A DNA stretch of 9,225 bases. It comes from a bacterium (GTDB taxonomy: Bacteria > Spirochaetota > JAHITG01). The stretch is taken from assembly GCA_028711675.1 (NCBI GenBank), contig JAQTRT010000115.1, positions 1-9,225 of the forward strand, written 5' to 3'. The position numbers and the translations under genes are program-made. Below the pieces are notes generated by a model, which saw only the letters and a list, made by a program, of their open reading frames with translations, was not told the origin of the DNA and did no database searches. This document shows positions 1 to 5,998 of the stretch, piece after piece. The first letter of the stretch is position 1, and the number at the start of each line of letters is the position of its first letter.

Positions 1-741
1 CCTCAGGTTGATGGCGTAGATGTAATAATCTTCGTAATAAAAAAGGGTGTCATCCCTTTCGGACCAGATCATGCCGGTCAGGTTCTTGATGATGACCAGC
101 TTTTTTACTTTTTGTTTCTGGATGTTGTAAATGAATATGTTGAGCTGGTTGTACTCATCCCGGCTGATGAAGGCCAGCAGGTTCTTGTTCCAGGAGAGGG
201 AAAGGCCGTATATGCTCTTCCCCTTTAAATAATAATATTCATCGAAGCTGATCTTGTCCAGGCTCCATTCTTCTTCGTCCTTGTAGCGCGCCGTGAAGAT
301 GTTGGTGGCGGAACCGTTGGTGGCGGAGAGGAAATAGAACTTTTCCGCGGTGTCCCAGTTCACGCTGCTGATCCGGGGGATGAGCACTTTTTTTTCGTCC
401 CAGGAATAGAACCCCATCTTTTCATCCTCTTTCAGGTTCAGCACGATATTATCCGTATGAATGATGAAACGGTATTCGGGGGAATAGGATACGACCTCGA
501 TGCCGGCATTATCCTCGGATGTGATCTTCCATTTGGAGTTCGAATCAAAGTTATAAAGCCAGATGTCGCCGTCCGTCTCGGCGCGTGAAACATAAAAGAT
601 GAAATTTCCTGTCATGCCTTTATGGATATCTTTCAGGTCAGTAGCGGGAGGGGGTTCTGTGGTAACAGAGGGAGGATGAACCTCCTGAGTGGCGCATCCG
701 TAAAGCAGAAGGAGGGATAAAATGAGGATCTTGCTTTTCAT
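1..741 (-). CDS. Putative beta-propeller (TolB/PD40-like) lipoprotein, C-terminus beyond window
   Basis: An open frame of 247 codons runs without a stop from ATG at 741 to the window edge, so the 3' end is missing. The N-terminus is a lipoprotein signal: MKSK, a leucine-rich core, then a lipobox L-Y-G-C with Cys16 as the predicted lipidated residue. A Pro/Thr-rich linker follows (about residues 21-35). The rest has repeated blocks resembling PD40/WD40-like propeller blades: G-D-I-W-L-Y-N near residues 52-58, V-S-Y-S-P-E-Y near 78-84, and a later S-W-N-K-N-L-L-A-F-I-S block. These match the TolB-type pattern of an 'IW-lyd' strand followed by 'SPDGk-iaF'. A purine-rich AGGAAAGGGGG lies upstream of the ATG, about 12 nt away, which is rather far. 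The gene starts 49 nt after the UDP-glucuronate decarboxylase stop on the same strand and is probably cotranscribed. Cell-envelope location is well supported. The specific role is unknown, and the propeller assignment is by motif only. Confidence 0.8.
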   Translation of the reverse strand, partial: MKSKILILSLLLLYGCATQEVHPPSVTTEPPPATDLKDIHKGMTGNFIFYVSRAETDGDIWLYNFDSNSKWKITSEDNAGIEVVSYSPEYRFIIHTDNIVLNLKEDEKMGFYSWDEKKVLIPRISSVNWDTAEKFYFLSATNGSATNIFTARYKDEEEWSLDKISFDEYYYLKGKSIYGLSLSWNKNLLAFISRDEYNQLNIFIYNIQKQKVKKLVIIKNLTGMIWSERDDTLFYYEDYYIYAINLR

Positions 742-790
742 TTTGTGTTCAATACCCCCTTTCCTGGTTCAGGATAATATCCGGTCAGGA

Positions 791-1726
791 TTATATGTTC
801 CGGCTGAACCAGTTGATGGTCCTTTTCAAGCCTTCGTCCAGGCTGATGCCGGGTTCCCATTTCAGGGCTTTTTTTGCCAGGCGGATGTCCGGCTGCCTGA
901 CCTTGGGATCATCGGCAGGCAGAGGCATGTAAATGATCCTGCTCCTGCTGGAAGTGAGCCTTTTAATGGTCTTGGCAAAATCCAGAATGGTCATTTCAGC
1001 GGGATTGCCCAGGTTGACCGGTGTATCGATATCAGAGAGCAGGAGGGCATAAAGCCCCTTCACAAGGTCCTGGACATAGCAGAAGCTTCTCGTCTGGTCG
1101 CCTTTCCCGTACACGGTTATGGGCTTGTTCTTCAGGGCCTGATAAATGAAATTCGGGACCACCCGGCCGTCATTGAGCCTCATCCGTTCCCCGTATGTAT
1201 TGAAGATCCTGGCGATACGGGTCTGGACTTTATGCACTTTATGATAAGCTATGGTAATGGCTTCGGCATAACGTTTGGCTTCATCATAGACGCCTCTCGG
1301 CCCGATGGGATTCACGTTCCCCCAGTAGGATTCAGGCTGGGGATGGACAAGAGGATCGCCATAGACCTCTGATGTGGAAGCCAGGAGAAGCCTTGCTTTA
1401 TGCGCCATGGTAATACCCAGGCAGATATATGTGCCCAGCGCGCCTACCTTCAGCGTCTGAATGGGCAGCTTCAGGTAATCGATGGGGCTGGCCGGTGAGG
1501 CAAAGTGGAGGATATAGTCGATCTTTTTACTGAATTTGACGGGTTTTGTGATATCGTGTCTTATGAGCTTGAAATTTTTATTCCCCAGGAGGTGCTGGAT
1601 GTTCTCCGGTTTTCCCGTGATAAAATTATCCACAACGATCACGTCGTAATCTTTGGACAGGAAATGATCAGCCAGATGGGAGCCGATGAATCCGGCACCG
1701 CCTGAAATAAGGACTCTTTTTTTCAT
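791..1726 (-). CDS. UDP-glucuronate decarboxylase (UDP-xylose synthase), extended SDR family
   Basis: The 311-aa cytoplasmic protein has the usual length for bacterial UDP-xylose synthase, which converts UDP-glucuronate to UDP-xylose using tightly bound NAD. Visible signatures are the Rossmann motif GGAGFIG (9-15), the acidic end of the second strand VVDNF (31-35), HFASPASP (74-81), STSEVYGDP (117-125) with Thr118 and Glu120, and the SDR pair Tyr147/Lys151 in GPRGVYDEAKR. RIFNTYG (173-179) and PLPADDPKVRQPD (268-280) are also present; the latter is a UXS hallmark and its Arg277 is expected to contact the substrate. The family usually has CYDEGKR, so G145V146 and Ala150 here are small departures. 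The start overlaps the stop of the upstream glycosyltransferase gene as ATGA, implying translational coupling. No UDP-glucose dehydrogenase is in the window, so UDP-glucuronate must come from elsewhere. A related 4,6-dehydratase or epimerase is less likely given the DDPKVRQPD block. Confidence 0.92.
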   Translation of the reverse strand: MKKRVLISGGAGFIGSHLADHFLSKDYDVIVVDNFITGKPENIQHLLGNKNFKLIRHDITKPVKFSKKIDYILHFASPASPIDYLKLPIQTLKVGALGTYICLGITMAHKARLLLASTSEVYGDPLVHPQPESYWGNVNPIGPRGVYDEAKRYAEAITIAYHKVHKVQTRIARIFNTYGERMRLNDGRVVPNFIYQALKNKPITVYGKGDQTRSFCYVQDLVKGLYALLLSDIDTPVNLGNPAEMTILDFAKTIKRLTSSRSRIIYMPLPADDPKVRQPDIRLAKKALKWEPGISLDEGLKRTINWFSRNI

Positions 1727-2421
1727 TGGAGCAATCCCTTTACGAATATTTTTAATTTATAAAAATATAATTTCAACAGATGGAGGTTATATTCCAGATA
1801 AATCTTAATGCCGGCTTTGCTCCGGCCGGCATGCCGTTCCAGGAAAATATAAGGGATCTCCAGCACGTTCCTGTAATGCCCTTTGACCAGGATCTCCAGC
1901 AGGATCTTAAAACCGATGGGGTCCAGGACCGTATCCTGCACCACCTTTTTTTTCAGGCCAAAAAAACCGGCCATGGGATCTTTGATCCGGACAATAGGCC
2001 GGGTGAGCAGGGTTGCAAAGTTCGAGACCATTCTTCTGAACCAGGGCCATTCTTTCACGCCGCCGCCCCGGATATACCGGCTGGCGATCACGATATCATA
2101 ATGGTTCAATTTACCGGTTATCCGGCTGATGACCTCAGGCGGGTGGGACAGGTCGGAATCCATGACAATATACCGGTCGCCCCTGGCTTTACGGAAACCG
2201 TCGATGACAGCGCTGCTCAGCCCTTTCTTCCCTTTTCTCAGTATGTACCGGAGTGCTGTTTTTTTTTGTAAATCCCTGATGATCTTTGCCGTATCGTCCC
2301 GGCTGTCGTCGTCCACGATAATGATCTCGTGCCTGGTCTTTTTCAGCAGTTTATCCAGGCGGGGAATAAGGATCTTCAGGTTCTCGCCTTCATTCAGGAC
2401 CGGTAATATGATCGATAACAT
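1723..2421 (-). CDS. Family 2 glycosyltransferase, polyprenol/dolichyl-phosphate mannosyltransferase (DPM1)-like
   Basis: This 232-aa GT-A enzyme probably moves a sugar from a nucleotide sugar to a polyprenyl phosphate on the cytoplasmic face. The protein begins directly with the first GT-A strand, LSIILPVLNEGENL (2-15). The nucleotide-binding DDDSRDDT follows (37-44), then the metal-binding DSDLSHPP (88-95), ASRYIRGGG (113-121), RIKDPMAGFF (145-154) and GRSKAG (199-204). All are typical of the DPM1 subgroup. There is no C-terminal membrane domain, as in short soluble DPM1 forms; the tail is basic and hydrophobic (LYFYKLKIFVKGLL) and could associate with the membrane. The start cannot move downstream without losing the first strand. 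It lies only 7 nt beyond a TATAAT, with no Shine-Dalgarno. A run of nine A in the coding strand (2259-2267) is slippage-prone. Donor and acceptor are inferred from the family only. Confidence 0.9.
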   Translation of the reverse strand: MLSIILPVLNEGENLKILIPRLDKLLKKTRHEIIIVDDDSRDDTAKIIRDLQKKTALRYILRKGKKGLSSAVIDGFRKARGDRYIVMDSDLSHPPEVISRITGKLNHYDIVIASRYIRGGGVKEWPWFRRMVSNFATLLTRPIVRIKDPMAGFFGLKKKVVQDTVLDPIGFKILLEILVKGHYRNVLEIPYIFLERHAGRSKAGIKIYLEYNLHLLKLYFYKLKIFVKGLLQ

Positions 2422-2427
2422 AGCATG

Positions 2428-2455
2428 ATTATATAAAAAATAAATGTTTTGTCAA
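2428..2455 (-). promoter_or_regulatory. Consensus sigma70-type promoter of the GT2-UXS operon
   Basis: Reading the minus strand, TTGACA (2455-2450) is followed by a 16-nt AT-rich spacer and TATAAT (2433-2428). Both hexamers match the consensus perfectly. Six nucleotides separate the -10 box from position 2421, the A of the glycosyltransferase ATG, so the expected transcription start coincides with the start codon. No ribosome-binding site fits between. Direct reading; activity is inferred. Confidence 0.75.
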
Positions 2456-2468
2456 TGGATTTTTAAGA

Positions 2469-2618
2469 GGAATCAGGAAAGAAAAGGATGGCCACAAAGG
2501 TTCCAAGTCACGAAGGAAGGGAAATAAAGGCCTTAAAGGTTGTTAAGGTTATAAAGGTAAAGACATTATCAACAGAGTTTTTTCTTTACCTTTATAGCCT
2601 TTACAACTTTTATAACCT
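2469..2618. repeat. Dispersed intergenic repeat, copy A, with long imperfect hairpin
   Basis: This non-coding stretch lies between the exonuclease and glycosyltransferase genes. It contains GGAATCAGGAAA (2469-2480), then a 34-nt block (2487-2520) of the GCCAC-AAGG-CCAAG-CACGAAG type that matches copy B at 28 of 34 positions. An imperfect inverted repeat follows: arms 2535-2562 and 2584-2611 pair at 25 of 28 positions around a 21-nt loop. The segment 2538-2557 also recurs in copy C with a single mismatch (19/20). It could form a large AT-rich stem in RNA or cruciform DNA. Nothing suggests a protein. Confidence 0.8.
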
Positions 2619-2636
2619 TCTTATTGCTTTTAAACT

Positions 2637-2660
2637 AGTAGACTCTTAGACTTTTAGACT
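2637..2660. repeat. Three tandem 8-bp repeats
   Basis: The units AGTAGACT, CTTAGACT and TTTAGACT follow one another directly, six bases before the exonuclease stop codon region. On the minus strand this reads as an AGTCTAAR-type octamer repeated three times. AGTAG (2637-2641) and CTACT (2659-2663) also form a short inverted pair around the block. Function unknown. Confidence 0.6.
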
Positions 2661-2666
2661 ACTTAT

Positions 2667-3299
2667 CTATCCGTTGAAGATCGAGACACTGGTGCGGAAA
2701 TCAGACAGGAGCTCCGGTTTCCGCCTGAGAAGCCTGAGGGATTTGATCAGGATCTGGCTGGCCACATACGCGTCGAAATCAGGCTGGTGGTGCCGGCCGA
2801 AATCAAGCTCGAACAGTTCGGCCATGTTGCCGATATTGGCCTTATTGATATCAAAGAGCTTCTTGGCCAGTTTGCACGTGTCCACATGGACACAGTGGAG
2901 ATTTTTTCTGTATTTCTGGAGATAGAGATGGTTGTACATGTTATAGTCGAATTTCGTGCCGTGCGCCACGAATATTTTATCATAATTGAACATTTTTTCC
3001 AGTTTCTCAAAGATCTTCTCGACCTTGGGATAACGGGGATTGTTCACCTGGCTGGTCTTGATGCCGATGAGCTTTTCAATGAATTCCGGTATCTCCCGTT
3101 CGGGATTGATGAGGGTCGAGAATTTTTTCGTGATCTTCATCTTCTCGCCCCTGGGCTGAACGATACAGAGTCCTACTGCCGTGATCTTATGGCCGTCAGA
3201 AAGATTACCGCCGGTATTCTCAAAATCAACGACAAAATAAGCGTTTTTCTGAAAGTAATCCAGGTCCATAGCTTCAATGTTTCGAACCAGCTTGCTCAT
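2667..3299 (-). CDS. Stand-alone DEDDh 3'-5' exonuclease (DnaQ-like fold)
   Basis: This 210-aa protein is a single RNase-T/DnaQ-type exonuclease domain with no polymerase, helicase or GIY-YIG partner domain. The five catalytic positions are readable: Asp25 and Glu27 in FVVDFENTG (22-30), Asp118 in VAHGTKFDYNMY (111-122), and His171 with Asp176 in RHHQPDFDAY (169-178), with the H-x4-D spacing of the DEDDh class. Motif I reads D-F-E-N-T-G where the family usually has D-x-E-T-T-G, so an Asn replaces the first Thr while both acids are kept. It should hydrolyse DNA or RNA 3' ends using two divalent metals; the substrate cannot be told. There is no clear Shine-Dalgarno before the ATG. The gene is on the same strand as the GT2 operon but separated from it by 245 bp of repeats and a new promoter, so it is probably its own unit. 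Confidence 0.88.
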   Translation of the reverse strand: MSKLVRNIEAMDLDYFQKNAYFVVDFENTGGNLSDGHKITAVGLCIVQPRGEKMKITKKFSTLINPEREIPEFIEKLIGIKTSQVNNPRYPKVEKIFEKLEKMFNYDKIFVAHGTKFDYNMYNHLYLQKYRKNLHCVHVDTCKLAKKLFDINKANIGNMAELFELDFGRHHQPDFDAYVASQILIKSLRLLRRKPELLSDFRTSVSIFNG

Positions 3300-3387
3300 A
3301 CGGATTTAATAAAGTAATTATTAAAAATAAATCAAGGGAAATTTGCCGGTTGTCAAGGATTAATAGACCATAAAGGAAGGGATAAAA

Positions 3388-3488
3388 AGATAGCCACTAA
3401 GGCACCAAGGCACGAAGAAAGGAATCAGTTTTCAGGAATCAGGAAATTCAAGCCTTGTTTTTGAGCCTTTGTGTCTTCGTGGTTATCC
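3388..3488. repeat. Dispersed intergenic repeat, copy B
   Basis: This lies in the 260-bp divergent spacer between the exonuclease and the aldehyde dehydrogenase. The block 3389-3422 matches copy A at 28 of 34 positions, and GGAATCAGGAAA (3435-3446) is shared exactly with copy A. Arms 3388-3411 and 3465-3488 form an imperfect inverted repeat (19 of 24 pairs). The left arm is of the GCCACTAAGGCACCAAGGC type, the right arm its TTTGTGTCTTCGTGG-like counterpart. Translating this strand gives the 'NHEDTKAQ' peptide often seen in spurious predicted proteins. The rest of the spacer is AT-rich with no gene. Confidence 0.8.
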
Positions 3489-3513
3489 TTTTCTTCCCTC
3501 ATCCTAAAAAATA

Positions 3514-3541
3514 TTGAAATTATTTTATAAATATATATTCT
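3514..3541 (+). promoter_or_regulatory. Possible promoter for the aldehyde dehydrogenase gene
   Basis: TTGAAA (3514-3519) is followed after 16 nt by TATTCT (3536-3541), a 5/6 and a 4/6 match to the sigma70 hexamers, just upstream of the ATG at 3560. AGGAA at about 3549-3553 could serve as ribosome-binding site. The surrounding sequence is so AT-rich that chance matches are likely. Confidence 0.3.
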
Positions 3542-3559
3542 TATCAACAGGAATTTTTT

Positions 3560-4939
3560 ATGGATAAAACCAGGATCAGCCGCATCATTCAGGAACAAAT
3601 CCGCTTTTTTTCCGGCGGGGAGACAAAAAAGATCTCTTTCCGCATCCGGCAGCTTAGAATCCTGAAAAAGGCTGTTATACAGAATCAAGAGCTTATCCTG
3701 GATGCTTTAAGAAAAGACCTGGGAAAACCGGAATTCGAAGCGTACATGGCGGAGATCTACGCCATCAAACAAGAGATCGGTTTTACCCTCCGGCATATCA
3801 GGAAATGGGCCAGGCCGAGGAATATACCGACTCCTTTTACCCAGCATCTGGGACGCGGCAGGTTCCAGCCTGAGCCGTACGGCGTAGCCCTCATCATCGC
3901 GCCCTGGAATTTCCCGTTCAACCTGGTCATGGTCCCCCTTGTGAGCGCCGTGGCAGCCGGGAATTGCGCTGTGTTAAAACCGTCCGAAGTAGCGCCCCAT
4001 ACGTCAAAAGTGGTGGCCCGGATCATCAGCAAATATTTCCCTCCTGAATATATCACGGTCGTTGAGGGAGGCGTGAAGGAGACACAGTTACTTTTGGAAC
4101 AAAAGTTCGATCGTATCTTCTATACCGGTTCCCCTGCTGTGGGGAAGATCATTATGAGGGCAGCCTCCAGGAACCTGATACCGGTGACACTGGAACTGGG
4201 GGGAAAGAGCCCCTGTATCATTGACAGGAACGTTCCTCTGCTTGCCGCGGCCAAACGCGTTGTCTGGGGAAAATTCTATAACGCGGGCCAGGCTTGCGTG
4301 TCCGTCGATTATGTAGTGGTTCACAGGGAGATCAAGGAACAATTCATCCGGATTGTCCGGGACCTGTTAAGCAAGTTCTTTGGTCCGGACCCCGTGCACA
4401 ATCCTGACATGGCCCGTATCATCGATGAAAAGCATTTCAGCCGCCTTACCGGATACCTGAAGAGCGTGAAGAACATCGTCATCGGCGGGCAATGGGATAA
4501 AAAAAACCTGACCATCGCGCCTGCTGTACTGGACCATGTCCAATGGACCGACCCTATCATGAAGGAGGAGATATTCGGGCCTATCCTTCCTGTGCTGGAA
4601 TATGAGGATCTGGAGGATGTCATCCGCCGGATCAACGGAATGCCGAAACCATTGGTCCTTTATTTATATACACGGAATAATAAAGTTCAGAGGCAGGTCG
4701 TAGAGCGGACCTCGTCCGGCGGCGTCTGCATCAACGATTCCGTGGTCCAGTTCCTTAATCTTAATTTTCCGTTCGGAGGCATCGGCAACAGCGGGATGGG
4801 AAAATACCACGGTAAAGCCGGTTTTGACGCGTTCACCCATAACAAAGCTGTTTTTAAAAAATCATTTCTGATAGACCTGTTTTTCTTCAGATATCCGCCC
4901 TTTACGAAACTGCACAGGTTTTCCCGGAGATTTTTCTGA
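3560..4939 (+). CDS. NAD(P)-dependent aldehyde dehydrogenase, ALDH3-like
   Basis: This 459-aa enzyme should oxidise an aldehyde to a carboxylic acid with NAD(P). Its length and short N-terminus fit the ALDH3 / coniferyl- and fatty-aldehyde dehydrogenase branch rather than the ~490-aa ALDH1/2 branch. Landmarks are APWNFPF (114-120) with the oxyanion-hole Asn117, LKPSE (139-143) for cofactor binding, FYTGSPAVG (187-195), LELGGKSP (211-218) with general base Glu212, NAGQACVSVDY (241-251) with catalytic Cys246, and EEIFGPILPV (336-345). The common form around the cysteine is GQTCVAPDY, so Ala245 and Val249 are unusual but not disabling. The C-terminal 27 residues are hydrophobic and basic (SFLIDLFFFRYPPF, then KLHRFSRRFF) and may bind membrane, as in fatty-aldehyde dehydrogenases; that is inference. 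The TIM-barrel gene follows after 27 nt, suggesting an operon. Substrate unknown. Confidence 0.93.
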   Translation: MDKTRISRIIQEQIRFFSGGETKKISFRIRQLRILKKAVIQNQELILDALRKDLGKPEFEAYMAEIYAIKQEIGFTLRHIRKWARPRNIPTPFTQHLGRGRFQPEPYGVALIIAPWNFPFNLVMVPLVSAVAAGNCAVLKPSEVAPHTSKVVARIISKYFPPEYITVVEGGVKETQLLLEQKFDRIFYTGSPAVGKIIMRAASRNLIPVTLELGGKSPCIIDRNVPLLAAAKRVVWGKFYNAGQACVSVDYVVVHREIKEQFIRIVRDLLSKFFGPDPVHNPDMARIIDEKHFSRLTGYLKSVKNIVIGGQWDKKNLTIAPAVLDHVQWTDPIMKEEIFGPILPVLEYEDLEDVIRRINGMPKPLVLYLYTRNNKVQRQVVERTSSGGVCINDSVVQFLNLNFPFGGIGNSGMGKYHGKAGFDAFTHNKAVFKKSFLIDLFFFRYPPFTKLHRFSRRFF

Positions 4940-4955
4940 TCTCCATCCCTTTTGC

Positions 4956-4961
4956 AAGGAG
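4956..4961 (+). promoter_or_regulatory. Shine-Dalgarno that fixes the TIM-barrel gene start
   Basis: AAGGAG lies 5 nt upstream of the ATG at 4967. It favours that ATG over an in-frame TTG at 4952, which precedes the site itself and would place AAGGAG inside the coding region. Confidence 0.75.
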
Positions 4962-4966
4962 TTCCC

Positions 4967-5866
4967 ATGATCACTCTTGAATACAGTTCGATGTGCCTGA
5001 ACGAGGATAATTACCGGGAGCGGATCGATCAGGCCCAAAAATTAGCCGGGGACAGCCGGATCCGGATAGGGATACAGATCCATAATTCCATTGAAAAAGG
5101 GCTGTTCGAAAAACTGATCGCTCTGAAAGGTGAGCTGCCCATCACCGTCCATTCCCCGGTCTTTTCGAAATATTTCATCAACCTGGCCCATCCTGACTTT
5201 AACCCTGCGGACGCCATTTTAAAAGAAAGCGTCAGGTACCTGGAAAGGGCAGGTACCCGGCTCCTCTTTTTTCACGGTTTTTTCATGACAGAGGAGATGA
5301 TCCTGCATGACATGAAGAATTACAGGAAAACCATGCAGGACAATATCCCGGAGAAGTACAGCTATAACCGGTCGTTCATCATGAACCCGGAGTTCTTTGA
5401 TACGGAAGAATTCCGGAAATACAGGCAGACCTTCATCAGGAACTATGAAAAAGCAAGGAACCTTTATCCGGACTACATTATCTGCCTGGAGAATGATTTT
5501 ACCGGCATCGGCAGCGGTTTGCAGAGGCCCCGGGAGATCTTCGAGCTGGTCCATGACCTCTGGTTCGACCTGGGCCATTTCTGGTGTTCCTCCCTCCTGT
5601 TCGGCTTCGATTATTACGAGATGTGCGACCGCATCATCAGGGAGAAGAAGATACACGGGGTCCACATCAACCATAACCTGATGAACAGCCGGACAAAGAT
5701 CGAGGACCTGAAGGATTCGCATACCCATCTGCATGTCAAGAGCGACCAGGACCTGGGCCCGGTTATACGGAAACTGCGGGATAAAGGAGTAGAGGTCTTT
5801 ACCCTTGAGATCCTGGACGGAGATATAGAGGATATGAAGATACTGTACGACTGGATCTGTTCGTAG
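4967..5866 (+). CDS. Xylose isomerase-like TIM-barrel protein (sugar phosphate isomerase/epimerase or AP-endonuclease 2 superfamily)
   Basis: The protein is 299 aa from the ATG preceded by AAGGAG. Its layout fits the xylose-isomerase-like TIM barrel (Pfam PF01261 type): strand-end motifs occur in order with plausible metal ligands. These are TVHSP (60-64, His62), LLFFHGFF (99-106, His103), IICLENDF (171-178, Glu175), LWFDLGHFW (198-206, Asp201 and His204 in D-x-x-H), IHGVHINHN (229-237, His233), a cluster HTHLHV (252-257), and TLEIL (279-283, Glu281). The Glu / Asp-x-x-His / His / Glu series is the classical divalent-metal set of this superfamily, so it is probably an active isomerase, epimerase or related metalloenzyme. 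The insert around 125-160 is hydrophilic and not recognised. It sits 27 nt after the aldehyde dehydrogenase and is likely cotranscribed, hinting at sugar or aldehyde catabolism. A nuclease role is possible but less supported. No signal peptide, so cytoplasmic. Confidence 0.8.
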   Translation: MITLEYSSMCLNEDNYRERIDQAQKLAGDSRIRIGIQIHNSIEKGLFEKLIALKGELPITVHSPVFSKYFINLAHPDFNPADAILKESVRYLERAGTRLLFFHGFFMTEEMILHDMKNYRKTMQDNIPEKYSYNRSFIMNPEFFDTEEFRKYRQTFIRNYEKARNLYPDYIICLENDFTGIGSGLQRPREIFELVHDLWFDLGHFWCSSLLFGFDYYEMCDRIIREKKIHGVHINHNLMNSRTKIEDLKDSHTHLHVKSDQDLGPVIRKLRDKGVEVFTLEILDGDIEDMKILYDWICS

Positions 5867-5880
5867 AGCGGAAAATTTTC

Positions 5881-5952
5881 GCCACAAATAAAGCCTTTGC
5901 TCCCTTTATAACCTTAATAACCTTTTTAAATTCCTGATTCCTTCTTCGTGGC
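5881..5952. repeat. Dispersed intergenic repeat, copy C (inverted relative to copy A)
   Basis: This occupies most of the 132-bp gap between the TIM-barrel and L,D-transpeptidase genes. GCCAC (5881-5885) and GTGGC (5948-5952) form the ends of an imperfect inverted repeat. Positions 5903-5922 are the reverse complement of copy A 2538-2557 with one mismatch, and 5931-5941 is the reverse complement of the GGAATCAGGAA shared by copies A and B. No convincing terminator or promoter is visible in this gap. Confidence 0.7.
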
Positions 5953-5998
5953 AGAAGAACGGCATTCAAAAATATCTTTTTTCTGCCGAAAATAGAGT

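Noticed and set aside
766..810. Inverted GGTTCAG/CTGAACC arms and the direct repeat TCAGGATAATAT / TCAGGATTATAT at the UXS-lipoprotein junction
   Set aside because: The arms are only 7 bp and reach into the UXS coding end; too weak to call a terminator or operator.
722..1372. Plus-strand frame of 216 codons
   Set aside because: It is antisense to the clearly recognisable UDP-glucuronate decarboxylase and has no family features.
3351..3356. Second perfect TTGACA on the minus strand upstream of the exonuclease gene
   Set aside because: No acceptable -10 box lies 16-18 nt downstream; the nearest candidates match poorly, so I do not call a promoter.
3425..3688. Minus-strand frame of 87 codons containing NHEDTKAQ
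   Set aside because: It is a translation of repeat copy B plus the antisense of the aldehyde dehydrogenase start; the NHEDTKAQ peptide is a repeat artefact.
5219..5887. Minus-strand frame of 222 codons
   Set aside because: It is antisense to the TIM-barrel protein, whose metal-ligand motifs show which strand is coding.
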